64,000 nt of DNA from assembly GCA_950022655.1 (NCBI GenBank), contig OX465587.1, positions 26,415,716 to 26,479,715 on the forward strand. Direction: 5' to 3'. Below are positions 24,111-36,491 of this stretch, one piece after another (the first letter of the stretch is position 1; each line of letters opens with the position of its first letter). The DNA is from Alentia gelatinosa (Eukaryota > Annelida > Polychaeta > Phyllodocida > Polynoidae). The notes under the pieces are model-generated. The model saw nothing but the letters and a program-made list of their open reading frames with translations. It was not told the origin of the DNA and ran no database searches. Made by a program: the position numbers and the translations under genes.

Positions 24111-27100
24111 CTCATGCCGCTGTTCCGGTGCATGTTCAGCTCCTGTTCAGACACAGTGATCTCCTCGGGGTGGAGAGTGATGACGCTACATGCGGGAGCT
24201 TCTCCTTCGGCAAACAGGGGGTTGGCAAGGGGCGCCATCACGTCCTGCTCTTCGCTGTGCTGCTCTGTGCTGCTCTTAGGCCTCTTAACAGCGGCCGTCT
24301 CCTCCTTATTCAGGAACATGTAGGGCGTCTCGATGTCCTTCACGGCCTTCCAGGGTGACAGAGTCTCTGTTTGGCGACTGGGGATTATGTCTGGCTCAGT
24401 AGAGGCGAATCGGACCGATCGTCGGTTGAGGTTAGTCTGCAGGCTGGTTGGGGTGAGGTAGACATCGTCCAGTTCACTGGCAGCTGCTCCCAGTGTCTGT
24501 ACATCTGCTCTTCTTGTCAAGCTCTTCTCACTCTCTGTGGCGGAGGTGTGTGGCACAGTCTGAGAGATGGGGGAACCTTGTTGCCGCTCTATGGTAGAGA
24601 CATTGGGGTATGGTTCATACGTCGGAGCGTTTGTAAAAGATTTTGGTTCATAGATCAGGACCTTTTCACCAGATTTCTCTGCATGACTCCTTTGTGGATT
24701 AGCAACATGATGTGCAGGAGTTTCAGGTGATTGGGCTGCAATTGGTGGTGATTGAGGTATCATTGGTTGTGATTGGGCTACTATTATTGATGATTGAGCT
24801 TCCTTTAGTAATTTGGGTACATTTGGTGGAGATTGGACTTCCTTTGGTGGGGATTGGTGTACCATTGGTGATGATTGGGTTGTAATTGATTGTGATTGGG
24901 TTACTGTTGGTGGTGGTTGGTGTAGAGGTATTGTTATTGGTGAATTGGGTACCTTTGTTTGTGGTTGGGCATCCTTTGGTGGTAGTTGGACTGCTGTTAT
25001 TGATGTCGCTATTTGCGATTGCGATCCTGTTATCGGTGATTTGGGTCCTTTTATAGGTGATTGGGGTCCTGCTATCCGTGATTGGGGTCCTGTTATTGGT
25101 GATTTGTGTCCTGTTATTGTTGATTGGGGCACCATTGGTGGTGATTGGACTTCCTTTAGTGGCAATTGGATGACTGTTACCGGTGATTGGGGTGCTACTG
25201 CTGGTGATTGGGGCCTGGTTATTGGTGATTTGGGTCCTGTCATCAGTGATTGGGAAATGGTTTGTGGAGATTGGACTATGATGACTTGCTCCTCTGTCAC
25301 TTTCTGGTGTTGGTCCACAGAAACTACACCTGGCGTGGGAGGGAGGAAAACATCATCATTCACTGCACCTGCGAATGATGAGGTGAGGGTGTCGTCAAAG
25401 TCCACATCATCCAACTCCTCCGTGCCAAAGTCCATGGTCTTCGTCTGCCAGTGTTTGATGCTTCGTACAATTAGGGTGGATTCTTGCGATAAGGATGTTG
25501 TAGTGTCAATCTGGTTGTAATCCTGCTCACCCACTCTCACAGAGATGGTGTGCCCGCGCGTGGCCTCTTCGTCCAGGTTTATCACTGTGGCTGCTGATGA
25601 TCCTGTGGCCCATACTGCAGCAGCTGACGGTGTTCGCTGCCCCACCTGCTGCACTGCCGTGCTGCTGTAGATCAAATCTTGTCTGGGGCTGCCTGCACTC
25701 TCTCCTGGCGAACCCACATCCACCTTGAGCTCCTCGCCGATGTGCATGGTATACACATGGTCCTTCTTCTGACCTGCTCCTCCGGCAGTGTTAGTGAAGA
25801 GGGACGTGACCTCCACTGGCCCCTCTCCTGTTGTCTTGGCCACTTTGACCGCCACATGGTTTGCATCAGTCTCAGTTGCTGTGTTCACGGGTGCTGTAGT
25901 CTTGTATTCAGGAAGGTCTAGTTGTGAATCCATAGTAACTCCAAAGGTTTTTTCATCCTTGACGTCTGAGTCCTTTAACACCTGAGATTTTCCCATTTCT
26001 TTTTCCTTTATGTACGTTGTCGGCCTTGGGGCAATCTCCTGGATGAGCACTGTTGGTCCTGGATCAGTATCCTCCACGTTTGAGTTCAGAATGACTGATG
26101 TTACAATCGCATCCTTCACAGATGATGCTTCCTGGATGTCGGTAGTTCTTGTCTGAGATGTCTCCACAGATGATGTTAAGGTGACACTAGGTTCCGTAAT
26201 TTCTAGTTCTCTCACTGAGGATGAATCCTTCAAATCAGGTTCCTGAACCAGTGATGTCGATGGTTGAGGTGTAGCGTCTGCTCTGTAGTTGTGAGGTTTG
26301 CAGAGATCCTCCTGACTTACATTGGTTTGAGTCTCAGATGTCACCTTCATAGTCGGTGCTTCAGAATCAGCTCTGGGAGTTGAGTTTTTCACAAACGACT
26401 GCTCCCCAAAATCCATCTCTGGAGCGGTGGCCACTACTTGATCGAAAGCTGCAGCATCGAACTGACAGAGCGACCTCTTGGAGTGGCTGCTGGAGTTCAT
26501 CATTCTTTGCACATGCTGCTGTTCTCTTTTACGGATGTTGTCAAAGATTTTGTAGTCCTCTGGTGCGCGGAGAGCTCGGATCGTCCAGCAGCCGAACACG
26601 GGGTGTTTGTTCTTGGCAATCCAGCAGAAATAGAGAACCGAAGCGATGGTCAGAGCGCAGCCGAACATGAGAAACAGGTACCCGAGCTGCCACTCTGGCC
26701 TCGTGCTGCAAGAAACACAGAGACCTGTTACAAACACTGGAGAGGGAGTTCTCAACTCATTGGCAGGTCATGAAGAGAGGGAGCTTTCAACATATTGACA
26801 GGTCATGAACAGAAAGAGAGCTTTCAACATATTGACAGATCATCAACAGTAAAAATCCTTTTAATCTAAGAGATTTCTCTTCTACATCTTACAAGCACTT
26901 CCCTAGGATACCAAACTTAGGTACATGCATTTCCTAACTTTTCACTACCTGTTGAATGACCAGATTGTAAAAATACTGTTGGTGGAATATTGAACTTAAC
27001 ACTCATATCCAAAATGAAAATACTGTGTCAGTTTGTGATGATGTACAGGTTCTCTTTAGCAGCAAGTAGTATAGATATTCAGTACCACATAAAGACATCT

Positions 27101-27960
27101 TGGACTACTTAATGACCACCAAATAAATTTGAAATAGTTTAGAATGATAGCCATGCGAGTCCTAGAGATGAACCTGCAGCAAATACTCTGGGGCATTATC
27201 AGGTACGTTAGGTACATCCGTGGACTCCTATTATCCTGAACTGTCACCATCACAAAGGATTACATAGTAAGGCAGCGAATGCGGTGTCAAGGGAAACCAG
27301 ACGATCTTAGAATCAAGTGACGAGAAATGACTGACCAGGGAAGGGAAGATGCAATTTCAGCAAAGTCTACACCAATTAGTATTATGTTAACAAAGATCAG
27401 AATGGTTTCATGGGGGAAAATAGACACAAACAGAATCATATGCTTATTATTTACAATGAGAATGTATGCCTTTAAGAGGGTATTTATATTAATGTAATCT
27501 TTCGGAGAAATAGCAGATTTTATGTAGATATGGCTAGAGGATACAAACATGCTCTCCTGTGAACACCACATGCGTTGCCTTTCCATGAAATCCTTTGTGA
27601 AGGTGAGAGTTCAGGAGTCTAGAGATGTATGTAGCGTACCTGATAATGCCCTCAAAGTGTTTCATGTAGTTTTATCACTTGGGCCTGTCTATAGAGATGG
27701 TAGAATTAGAAATCTTACTTATAGATGGCCGCTGGGTCTGCTTCCATCGTGCCATTATTCACCTCTTGTGGCTGGTTCATGGTGGTACCAATGTTGGTCA
27801 CCATGATTAATATAACACCAGCGATGAGGAGCACCGCCACGCACGTTGTCACCAGAAAGCCCACCAGGTGGCAGAGCGACTCGCTGAAGGAAGATTTGTC
27901 TTTGTGTCTGACGTTCTCCGGCAGGGAGCGCCTCTCGCCGACGGCTTCGCTGTACCCCAT
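24086..27960 (-). CDS. Unrecognised two-transmembrane protein with long repetitive tail, about 953 aa
   Basis: Two exons: 27960-27719 and 26705-24086. The donor (TATAA|GTAAG) and acceptor (TTGCAG|CACG) agree in phase. The chosen ATG at 27960 has good context (AACATGG). A good acceptor at 27990/27991 suggests an upstream 5' UTR exon or, less likely, further coding. TM1 is about residues 31-55 (VTTCVAVLLIAGVILIMV), TM2 about 87-112 (LGYLFLMFGCALTIASVLYF), and the loop between them has an N-glycosylation sequon NGT. The tail is Ser/Thr/Pro-rich. About 200 residues are built of PQSPIT/GPQSPI/KEVQSPP-like repeats, and an acidic C-terminus ends in HQVL encoded by minisatellite sequence. Family unknown. 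It faces the other two-TM gene tail to tail, and a distant paralogy is possible but not shown. Confidence 0.75.
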
Positions 27961-27990
27961 GTTGACAGAAAGGTCAGCACTGGGATTCAC

Positions 27991-29079
27991 CTGAATCAGA
28001 TGAAGGCAATAGACGACTGAGATAGTAGCATAGTAGTTGTGTATACATGAGCCATTTTGTACGAGAAAAAAAAACGTACCGTAGGCAATTTCTCTACATT
28101 CCTACTCTACAGGAGCTGTTAGTATTTGTATGTACCTGACAGCCATATTTGGTATTCATGGACAGAGAATATTATGATGTAGGCCTAACAGTAAATATAT
28201 ATTATTAGGGGTATCTTGCCCACTCCTTCGGTATTATAAACTTAATAAGTTAAAATTTTACCATTTAAAAAATACATATCAACAACTTACCTTTGAAGTC
28301 GATGGATCACTTTTTTAATTCATATAAATACAAAAAGACACACACTTTTGTCCATGGACGTTCTTCACACTAATGTCTGTACAAACAGGACTAGACAAAA
28401 TCAAGATAATCGGGCATTCATCACAGGTATACACACTGAGTAGTATCAAAAGGACCAATAAAATAACATATACTCATATTTCTGCCTCGTATTTGTTATC
28501 CACTGATAACCAATATGATTATTACAATAATCAGTCAAATAAATCTACATTTATGTCCTCTGTAAGAAGATTTGCATGAGGTTGGTTTTAACAGCTATTT
28601 CAGATTTTCCAACGGTACCAAATTTTTGTGTTTGCTCAGTTAAAAGATTCCAGTAGATCAAACCTATAAAGGATGAACTATTTTTATATTTCTCTTAGTT
28701 TTTTTGGGTCTGAGTATTAGTTTATTAGCTGTGGGGGTGTTCGTCTTCTATATGATTTTGATGTAATGACCACTACTTAATTAAACTCCTGATATGTGTA
28801 ATTTTTCTAAATTATAAACTTCGGATTCTATATTTATTAAGTACATGTAATTCGTTTGGTAATTTTTAACCTCTGTTCAAAAGTAAGTAATTTCTTTCAA
28901 ATTTAAAGAGTTCTACTCTATATTCAGCTAATATCTTTTGAAACTGTTGTTTAAAACATAAATAGTGACTCCGATGTACCACATGGAATGTATTGTCTCC
29001 AGTTTGATACCATCAAGAAGTATAATTGGTTTCATTCGCTGCATACTTACGCTTTCTATGAACCCACACCAATTTAATT
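27991..29079. other. Non-coding, AT-rich; upstream of the 953-aa gene
   Basis: No open frame or RNA gene I can support. It may hold the 5' UTR intron of the minus-strand gene. Confidence 0.4.
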
Positions 29080-29430
29080 TTTTGTAGTTAAGGTTTAGTC
29101 AACTTTTTAATACATAGACTAAATAGTATTAAATTTCCATCCACCTTTTGCTTTATTTCAAGATTTGTTTTCCCTTTGGTGTAAAGGACAATATCATCTG
29201 CGTGTAATATTATATTAGAGTTGAGCGTTAAATCCTTAATGGTATTAACATGTATCACAAATAGAATGGGCCCATACCAACCAAATAAATTAAGATAATT
29301 ATGTCTACAGATCATCAAGGCTATAAGATATCCAGACTCCTACTGTTTCAAGTGATTTACTAAGTCCCTAGAACCTCATTCAAAAAACAATGTTCAGTAT
29401 CGAATGTTTGGTATGTGGATTTTAACTCTG
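29080..29430 (-). mobile_element. Non-LTR reverse transcriptase remnant
   Basis: On the minus strand a frame reads GPILFVIHVNTIKD, then ILHADDIVLYTKGKTNLEI. This matches the LINE reverse transcriptase block 'GP.LF..Y.ND' followed by the catalytic '.ADD..L'. A preceding stretch in another frame (TFDTEHC) resembles the upstream AFDT.DH block. Frameshifts and stops show it is dead. Confidence 0.7.
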
Positions 29431-30066
29431 TATAAAATAACTGCATTCTTTCCATGGTGCAAATCAATAGTTATACTCATATGAGAGACTTCATATTGCC
29501 CATGATGTTAGATGATATACATGGCCATACAAAGAGCATTTCTTTTGGAATAAAAATGTATATTTACTTTGTTTTAAAAATTTCCAAAGAATAACACGGT
29601 TACATACCAACCGTTCCCTGAGTAAGTAACGTTTATTTTGAAGTTGTACCAAAACTGAACCATTTATAGCAAATGAGTAAAATTACATTTTTCGTACAGG
29701 TAAATCTAAGAATTTTGATAAGAAATAGGATTTATCCAACAAATAGCAATTTTTTTTCTTTTCTGAAACTGCAATTACACGCTTTCCATATTAGATCTTA
29801 GTCAGGAGTATTCCCAGGACCCCTGAATTTAGACTATACTTATTTTATACAAAATGATTAATAACTGGAAATTAAAAGACGAATTTCCATTTATAACTAC
29901 CATATCTGATTAGTTAAACTAAAATTGATAGAATGTACTCTGCGGGTGTGTACTGCAGCCTGCAGTGGGACCTGGTATCTGAGGTATTTTACAGGAGTTT
30001 ACATTCCAAGACTCTTTATTAAACTTTGAACCACACCTGTTTGCTCTTCACTAACTCTACTCTCAG

Positions 30067-30230
30067 CTGTTGACACACACCATGCTGGGCTGGAGATTAT
30101 GCATACAGAGGTTAACCTCCACCACAAGGCGCTGCGAGGTGAGGAGCCGGTCTTACACCCGAGGAGACTTTACAGGACCGAGTTTACACACAACGATCTG
30201 CTGCGATACAATATGTTCACACACGATGAT
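30067..30230 (+). CDS. Possible exon fragment of unknown gene at the edge of a minisatellite
   Basis: After a strong pyrimidine-rich acceptor (ACTCTACTCTCAG) a frame reads VDTHHAGLEIMHTEV, then HHKALRGEEPVLHPRRLY, then TEFTHNDLLRY. It has the look of real protein and runs straight into the 33-bp repeats, which continue the FTHDDL theme in frame. A possible donor GCGAG|GTGAGG lies at 30138/30139. No partner exon was found, so it may be an orphan or pseudo-exon. Family not recognised. Confidence 0.35.
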
Positions 30231-30580
30231 CTTCGACAACAGATTGTGTTCACACACGACGATATGCTATACTACAACATACTCTGTTCACACACAACAA
30301 TCTCCTACAACACACTGTATTTACACACAAATATGTGCTACAACAGATTATGTTCACACACGATGATCTCCTACAACACACTGTGTTCACACACAACAAT
30401 CTCCTACAACACACTGTGTTCACACACAACAATCTCCTACAACACACTGTGTTTACACACGATGATCTTCTACAACAGATTGTGTTCACACACGATGATC
30501 TTCTACAACACACTGTGTATATACACAACGACCTGCTGCAACACACTGTGTTCACACATGACAATTTTGCTTCCCATACC
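30190..30580 (+). repeat. 33-bp minisatellite (11-codon period)
   Basis: About 11 units of TTCACACACGATGATCTTC plus TACAACACACTGTG, period 33, open in all plus-strand frames because 33 is a multiple of three. The first units grade into the possible exon that precedes them. Confidence 0.88.
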
Positions 30581-30633
30581 CTACCAATGTTGACAGCAAT
30601 ACCATTTTTAAGAGTATTCCGATCATTATGAAT

Positions 30634-30738
<105 letters not shown>

Positions 30739-30779
30739 CTGGACACGTGTAGATTCATTTTCTTTTACAAGACACTTAC

Positions 30780-30961
30780 CACATTGAGAAAGACGAGTTT
30801 TCTCAGCCACAGGTGGCGAGGGCCGGGGTGGGCGAGCAGGATCTAAAGGATCCAAAGTAAAAGTCCAGGGTGTAAGTCGTCTGCCAGATCCATGTAGGTC
30901 TGTGACCAGTCTGTGAGACAGCCGCTGAATGATTACTGCCTCCTCCCGGGTCCTCCTCCTG
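30780..30961 (-). CDS. Possible orphan exon on the minus strand
   Basis: Between a good acceptor (CCTCCCTGCAG) and a canonical donor (CAATGTG|GTAAGTG) one frame is fully open: EEAVIIQRLSHRLVTDLHGS, then LTPWTFTLDPLDPARPPRPS, then VAEKTRLSQC. It contains no Met, so it would be internal. Its end phase does not match the exon beginning at 27990, so it does not simply extend the 953-aa gene, though it could be a non-coding 5' exon of it. Family unknown. Confidence 0.35.
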
Positions 30962-31924
30962 CTGCAGGGAGGTGCCGGCTCTGAGTTGACCGTTATTTAC
31001 TTCTCTTGGACACTGGTCAACTCGGACACTTTACACAGTATCACAAGCCGCTCTACCTTCTATCTGAGTACAACCCTCTTTATAACTACTCTTAAATCAT
31101 ATACGGAGGAACTTTGCAGCACGGCTTGCCATGAGACGTAGTACCCTGTCCGGCTGGCTGGAGTTACCCCCTCCCCCACTCCACCCTTTACAGTCTGCAC
31201 ACGCCGCTGAGAGAGGTGGAGTTAACCCCCTACCCCTACACTCCCCTTCGGTGAGAGGGGAGGTGTGCAGGTAGGCTTAACGTGGAGCCGGTCTTAACGG
31301 GTATTTATAGTGGTCAACAAACGACGTAACACTGACTGAGATCTACCACACACCCATGTCAAGACACCCACTCCCCCATGTCAACACCGTCCGGGCAAAT
31401 CTGATGAAACTGTGTCAACGCACCATCTACACACTCCTCATATCCCCATTACGCTCATCAACCTTTAATAGTACAACTAAAACTCAACCATTTCTACAGA
31501 GCTAAAAAAAAGCTATGTTGTTTTTTTTGTGTGTTTTTTTAACTAAAGGCATATTTAGAAGTAAATAGAATTTTGTTTTTGTATAATTAGTTTTCTTGTA
31601 TTGTCTGTGAGATTACTTTTCTCAGCTATCATTCCGGTACCTTTCCCGGCCATGCGTTGATCTTTATGACAGAGGTCAACCTCCGGTCAGGCTGTAACAA
31701 GCCTCGATCCCCTAACATCCGGACTCCTGGCTGCTCTGGCCACGTGACCAGACCACCTGGTGGCGAGGGGGCAATTTGTGTAAGGGGTGACACATATAAC
31801 ACGGCTTTTAGAAGTGAACGTTAAGGTGTGTGTTTGACAGGTCGCCTTAAAGCTTAATGCCGGTGTCGGGGTTCTGACCGCCTCTCGCCGGTACCAGCGG
31901 TTGTGACGTCACTCACCACACTTA

Positions 31925-32155
31925 AAACGTCAACATAATGGTCTATAAGGTCAACACGAGGGTCTACTAGGTCAACAGGAGGTCATTAAATTTACAAGGT
32001 CAGCTCGAGATTCCCTACGTCTACAAGGTCAACACAAGGGTCATAAATCCTACAAGGTCAACACAAGGGTCACTAAGTTTACAAGGTCGACACAAGGTTC
32101 AATAAGTATGCGAGGTCAACACAAGGGTCATTAAGTCTACATGGTCAACACATGA
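31925..32155 (+). repeat. About 30-bp tandem array rich in AGGTCA
   Basis: Seven to eight degenerate units of the type AAGGTCAACACAAGGGTCA followed by TTAAGTCTAC. Each carries one AGGTCA and often a GGGTCA 6 bp later, which are nuclear-receptor half-site sequences in direct repeat. Function is not implied by this alone. Confidence 0.75.
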
Positions 32156-32269
32156 ATTTGAGATTTGGTTAATATGAAATATGGCACCAGCTTATAGTTG
32201 TCCAAGGTGAAATAATTTCGTTAATTGAAAAAAAAAAATTGGCTTAAAGAGATCAAATTTCCTGGGACC

Positions 32270-33600
32270 ATATTTTTGCGGTCAGTTGTCTGTCCTCCAA
32301 AGATAGGAAAATGTCTTCAAAAAGGACTTGAAGAAATGAACTGCTAGACACTGAGACACTGGCCCTCTGCTCCTTTCCCATGGTCATAGTGTTAGCATGT
32401 AGATGGTGAAGGGTTATTTTTTTTTGCAGAAAGCTCAAAAGTACTAAAGGACTGTACCATTTGACCCGACTTTCTTTTGGAGTGAAGACAACAATGCATG
32501 TATTCCAGTCTATCATGGACTAGATATTGAAGGGCATCTCAGGGGTGTGTTGCTATATTGCAGAGGAGAGCATAGATCTACGTTGTCTTGAAATAGTGTT
32601 GAAAAGACAACATTAGGGCTAAAAAGGAAATCCTTTAATAACAGTGAGGTGATACCTCGGTCATGTCATCAACAAGGAAGGCCTGCATCCCATGTCTGAA
32701 CCAGCAGCAATTGAACATCCGTAGTTGATGGAACAGCAACTGATATCAGATCATCATTTGATGAACGTCACCAAGATGGCTATATCAAATGTCACCGCCT
32801 TTGGTGTCAAAGGAAAGGTTAAATTTCTGGAATTCCTGTGATCTTGCTGCATGATCCATTCTCATGCTAACTTTTCTGTAATATACATATATTATATGGG
32901 ACCAGACGGAAGATCGGCCTAGCCGAGTCTGGAAGGGTATTGTATGCTTAATGACCCAATAAACGAGATTTTTAAAAAGCATAATTTTACCCCTGCGACT
33001 AACAGCGCAAATTTCATTTGCGCTCTTAAAAAGTGGATACCATCCGAAAAACTGATGAGCCAGAAGATGAGTGAGAACTTCTTTCTTTGTGGATTCACGA
33101 GGCTTAGCTGTAGCACTTCTGACACCAAACTTCTTTCTTTACTTGGGATAGTAGATCAATAGGGGAACTACATAGGAGGTTTGTCAATCACCAGGGCACC
33201 ACTGAACATATTGCATCAGGATGATGTTGAATGGAAGTGGTCAGATGTGTGCATATATTCATTTGAAAAAGTCAAGACAGCACTGACAAATATAAAAATA
33301 AGTATGCAACAAAAACCTTCAGGAGATCTAAGGAGAGATAAATTGATAATCCAGCAATGATAAGTAAGACTATACTGGCACATAATGATATTTCCAAGAA
33401 GCCAGAGCTAGCCTGCAACGCATCACCATTTAGAGTTGATGGCATTCTATCTCACCTGGAAAACAGAGGAGAGAAGCCAATAACATATTGTGACATAAGC
33501 ATTGAGAATAACAGAGGGTGCGTTCTAACAGGTAGTGCTCTGGATAGTAGTCGAGGACCACATGCTTGGACTGCCAACCCCTATGTTTGAACTATTCCCT
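32270..33600 (+). mobile_element. Decayed Ty3/gypsy retrotransposon pol fragment
   Basis: Successive plus-strand blocks in changing frames match gypsy pol order: a CTKGLY..TRL-like block with SFGVKTT (near 32440-32480), LKGISGVCCY (near 32525), YLGHVINKEGLHPMSEP (32650-32710), NILHQDDVEWKW and FEKVKTAL (33210-33280), then the RNase H start LACNASPF with GILSHLENRGEKPITY (33410-33480). Stops, shifts, an insertion near 32730-32930 and a lost catalytic YxDD show it is inactive. No LTRs were identified. A short related stretch may occur near 38279-38345. Confidence 0.75.
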
Positions 33601-33954
33601 TTCCTTGTTTTCATTGACCCCCCACAATGTATATAAGCAACTAGCCGCACACAGTTCATCCGCGACATCATCATCTCGAGAATCTATTCCCTTTCATCTT
33701 ACAGTGTAAAGAACGGGACTGGGAAAACGGGAATAAAAGAATAAAAGGGACTGCTAAGCATCACCACTGCTACAGTCAGGAGGCTGGAATCACTATCGCA
33801 GCATAGATCCTACGCTTTGATTCCTGTGGCCGCTTCTATATGTACACTTACCTGCTGTATCTTCACTGGTTGTTATAATAATACAGTGGCGTCAGAATAG
33901 GGGGGGCAGGGGGGCGGCCGCCCCCCCCCCCTTTTTTGCCAGCCCAAAAAAAGT

Positions 33955-36345
33955 CAGCACCTTCAAATTTAACTCAATCAAGTGCAAAGACTGTCCTGAT
34001 TTTTCACCATGGAAAAGTGTCAAAGTGTAACTCTTTAGCGTACAATGATGGCTAAACCCTGACTTTTCACTGTGGTAAAATATCAAAGTCTAACTATTTA
34101 GCGTGCAATTAGGGCTAAACTCTGACTTTTCACCATGGTAAAATATCAAAATCTGACTCTTTAGCGTGCAAAGATGGCTAAGCCCTGACTTTTCACCATG
34201 GAAATATGTCAAAGTCTGACCTTTTACTATGCAACGATGGATAAGTCCTGACCTTTCACCATGGAAAAGTATCAAAGTCTGACTCTTTGGCGTGCAATGA
34301 GGGCTAAACCCTGACTTTTCACTGTGGTAAAATATCAAAGTCTGACTCTTTAGTTTTCAATGATGGCTAATCCCTGACTTTTCACCATGGAAATATGTCA
34401 AAGTCTGACTCTTTAGCGTGCAATTAGGGCTAAAGCCTGACTTTTCACCATGGAAAAGTGTCAAAGTCTGACTCTTTAGCATGCAATGATGGCTAAGCCC
34501 TTACTTTTCACAGTGGAAAAATGTCAAAGTCTGACTCTTTAGTTTTCAATGATGGCTAAGACATGACTTTTCACCATGGAAAAGTGTCAAAGTCTGACTC
34601 TTTAGCGTGCAATTAGGGCTAAAGCCTGACTTTTCACCATAGAAAAGTGTCAAAGTCTGACTCTTTAGCATGCAATGATGGCTAAGCCCTTACTTTTCAC
34701 AGTGGAAAAATGTCAAAGTCTGACTTTTTAGTGTGCAATGATGGCTAAGACATGACTTTTCACTGTGGTAAAATATCAAAGTCTGACTATTTACCGTGTA
34801 ATGATGGCTAAGCCCTGACTTTTCACTGTGGAAAAGTGTCAAAGTCTGACCTTTTACCGTACAATGATGGCTAAGCCCTGACTTTTCACAGTGGAAAATG
34901 ATCAAAGTCTGACTCTTCAGCTTGCAATGATGGCTAAGCCCTGACTTTTCACCATAGAAATATGTCAGAGTCTGACCTTTTACTGTGCAATGGTGGCTAA
35001 GCACTGACTTTTCACCATTGTAAAATATCAAAGTCTAACTTTTTAGCATGCAATTAGGGCTAAACTCTGACTTTTCACCATGGAAATATGTCGAAGTCTG
35101 ACCTTTTACTATGCAATGATGGATAATTCCTGACCTTCCACCATAGAAAAGTGTCAAAGTGTGACTCTTTGGCGTGCAATGAGGGCTAAACCCTGACTTT
35201 TCACTGTGGTAAAATATCAAAGTCTGATTCTTTAGCGTGCAATTAGGGCTAAACCCTGACTTTTCACCTTGGTAAAATATCAAAGTCTGACTCTTTAGTG
35301 TTCAATGATGGCTAATCCCTGACTTTTCACCATGGAAAAGTGTCAAAGTCTGACTCTTTAGCGTGCAATTAGGGCTAAACCCTGACTTTTCACCGTAGTA
35401 AAATATCAAAGTCAGACTAATCCCTGACTTTTCACCATGGAAAAGTGTAAAAGTCTGACTCTTTAGCATGCAATGATGGCTAAGCCCTTACTTTTCACAG
35501 TGGAAAAATGTCAAAGTCTGACTTTTTAGTGTGCAATGATGGCTAAGACATGACTTTTCACCATGGTAAAATATCAAAGTCTGACTTTTTAGCATGCAAT
35601 GATGGCTAAGCCCTGACTTTTCACTGTGAAAAAGTATCAAAGTCTGACCTTTTACCGTGCAATGATGGCTAAGCCCTGACTTTTCACAGTGGAAAATGAT
35701 CAAAGTCTGACCTTTTACTGTGCAATGGTGGCTAAGCCCTGACTTTTCACCGTGGTAAAATATCAAAGTCTGATTCTTTAGCATGCAATTAGGGCTAAGC
35801 CCCAATTTTTTCCGTGGTAAGATATCAAAGTGTGACTCTTTAGCGTGCAATAATGGCTATGGTTGGTTGGTTGGTTGGTTGGTTTGATTTAACGTCCAGT
35901 TAACCATTGCAGGTTCTCACCAGACTTTCTCGAGGTTCTTTTACACCACAAGGGTGGTGATCAAATCTATGAATTGAATTTTGGTGGAAACCTCACCCCT
36001 ACACATTTACCGAGGTGAGAGTTCTTTTACTTCCCACACCACATAGACATGGTATGAGAAGGATTGGCCTTTGATATAGCAGTATAGGTATCTACCACTG
36101 CAGGGGGTGAAGGAGAAAAGTGGCTGCAGTGGTACCCGAATCAACAAAGTCTGACAACCTTGATATACGAAGTCCAGTGCTCTTTACCACTGAGCTAACT
36201 CCCTACCCCGGTCGCTTTTGTTATGCTTGCATGCAAGCATAACCGGTCTGCACCACGAGGAGCCGAGGCGCCAGCAATTAACAATAATGGCTAAGCCCTG
36301 ACTTTTCACTGTGGGAAAGTGTCAAAGTCTGACTTGACCTAACTG
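33955..36345. repeat. 63-bp satellite, about 30 copies
   Basis: Units of about 63 bp with TGGCTAAGCCCTGACTTTTC, CCATGGAAAAGTGTCAAAGT and CTGACTCTTTAGCGTGCAA. Because 63 is 21 codons, the minus strand stays open for long stretches and gives 21-residue repeats (EKSGLSHHCTVKGQTLT). I regard these frames as a by-product. The array is broken at 35862-36280 by a SINE. Confidence 0.93.
35862..36243 (-). mobile_element. tRNA-derived SINE, nearly full length
   Basis: Read on the minus strand it begins GGGAGTTAGCTCAGTGGTAA, a polymerase III box A as in tRNAs, continues through CCACTGCAG and CCAATCCTTCTCATACCATG to TAACGTCAAAT-like sequence, and ends in a (CCAA)n tail. Related copies lie at 49381, 53065, 42340 and 58262. 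A perfect 24-bp palindrome (36220-36243, GTTATGCTTGCA and its complement) abuts its 5' end. Confidence 0.75.
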
Positions 36346-36491
36346 TAACGACCTGACTTTTCTCAGATTTTTCGATGATTTACGGTAAATCCAATGGGAC
36401 AGGTCAATCTCAAAGTCAGCCCCAATACCAAGAAAAAAGTCAGCAATTTTTCAGTTCGCCCCCCCACTTTCAAAATGTTCTGACGCCCCTG

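Larger units (their letters stand above)
33884..36491. mobile_element. Non-autonomous hAT-like element carrying a satellite
   Basis: The left end CAGTGGCGTCAGAA and the right end TTCTGACGCCCCTG are inverted repeats of the hAT type (CAGNGGCG), each followed inward by a G/C homopolymer-rich segment. Flanks TAATAATA and TAATAGCA could be a degenerate 8-bp target duplication. There is no transposase; the body is a 63-bp satellite with a nested SINE. Confidence 0.7.

Noticed and set aside
24813..25520. Plus-strand 235-codon frame with GDWGPVIGDL repeats
   Set aside because: It is the antisense of the PQSPIT repeat region of the 953-aa minus-strand gene.
30780..30961. Resemblance of the orphan minus exon (PWTF..D...P....C) to the IL-17 cystine-knot pattern
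   Set aside because: The spacing is only loosely similar, no second IL-17 exon was found, and the pattern is too short to support a call.
33892..35850. Minus-strand frames with 21-residue repeats (EKSGLSHHCTV)
   Set aside because: They follow from a 63-bp satellite whose unit is a multiple of three; no splice or start context and no family.
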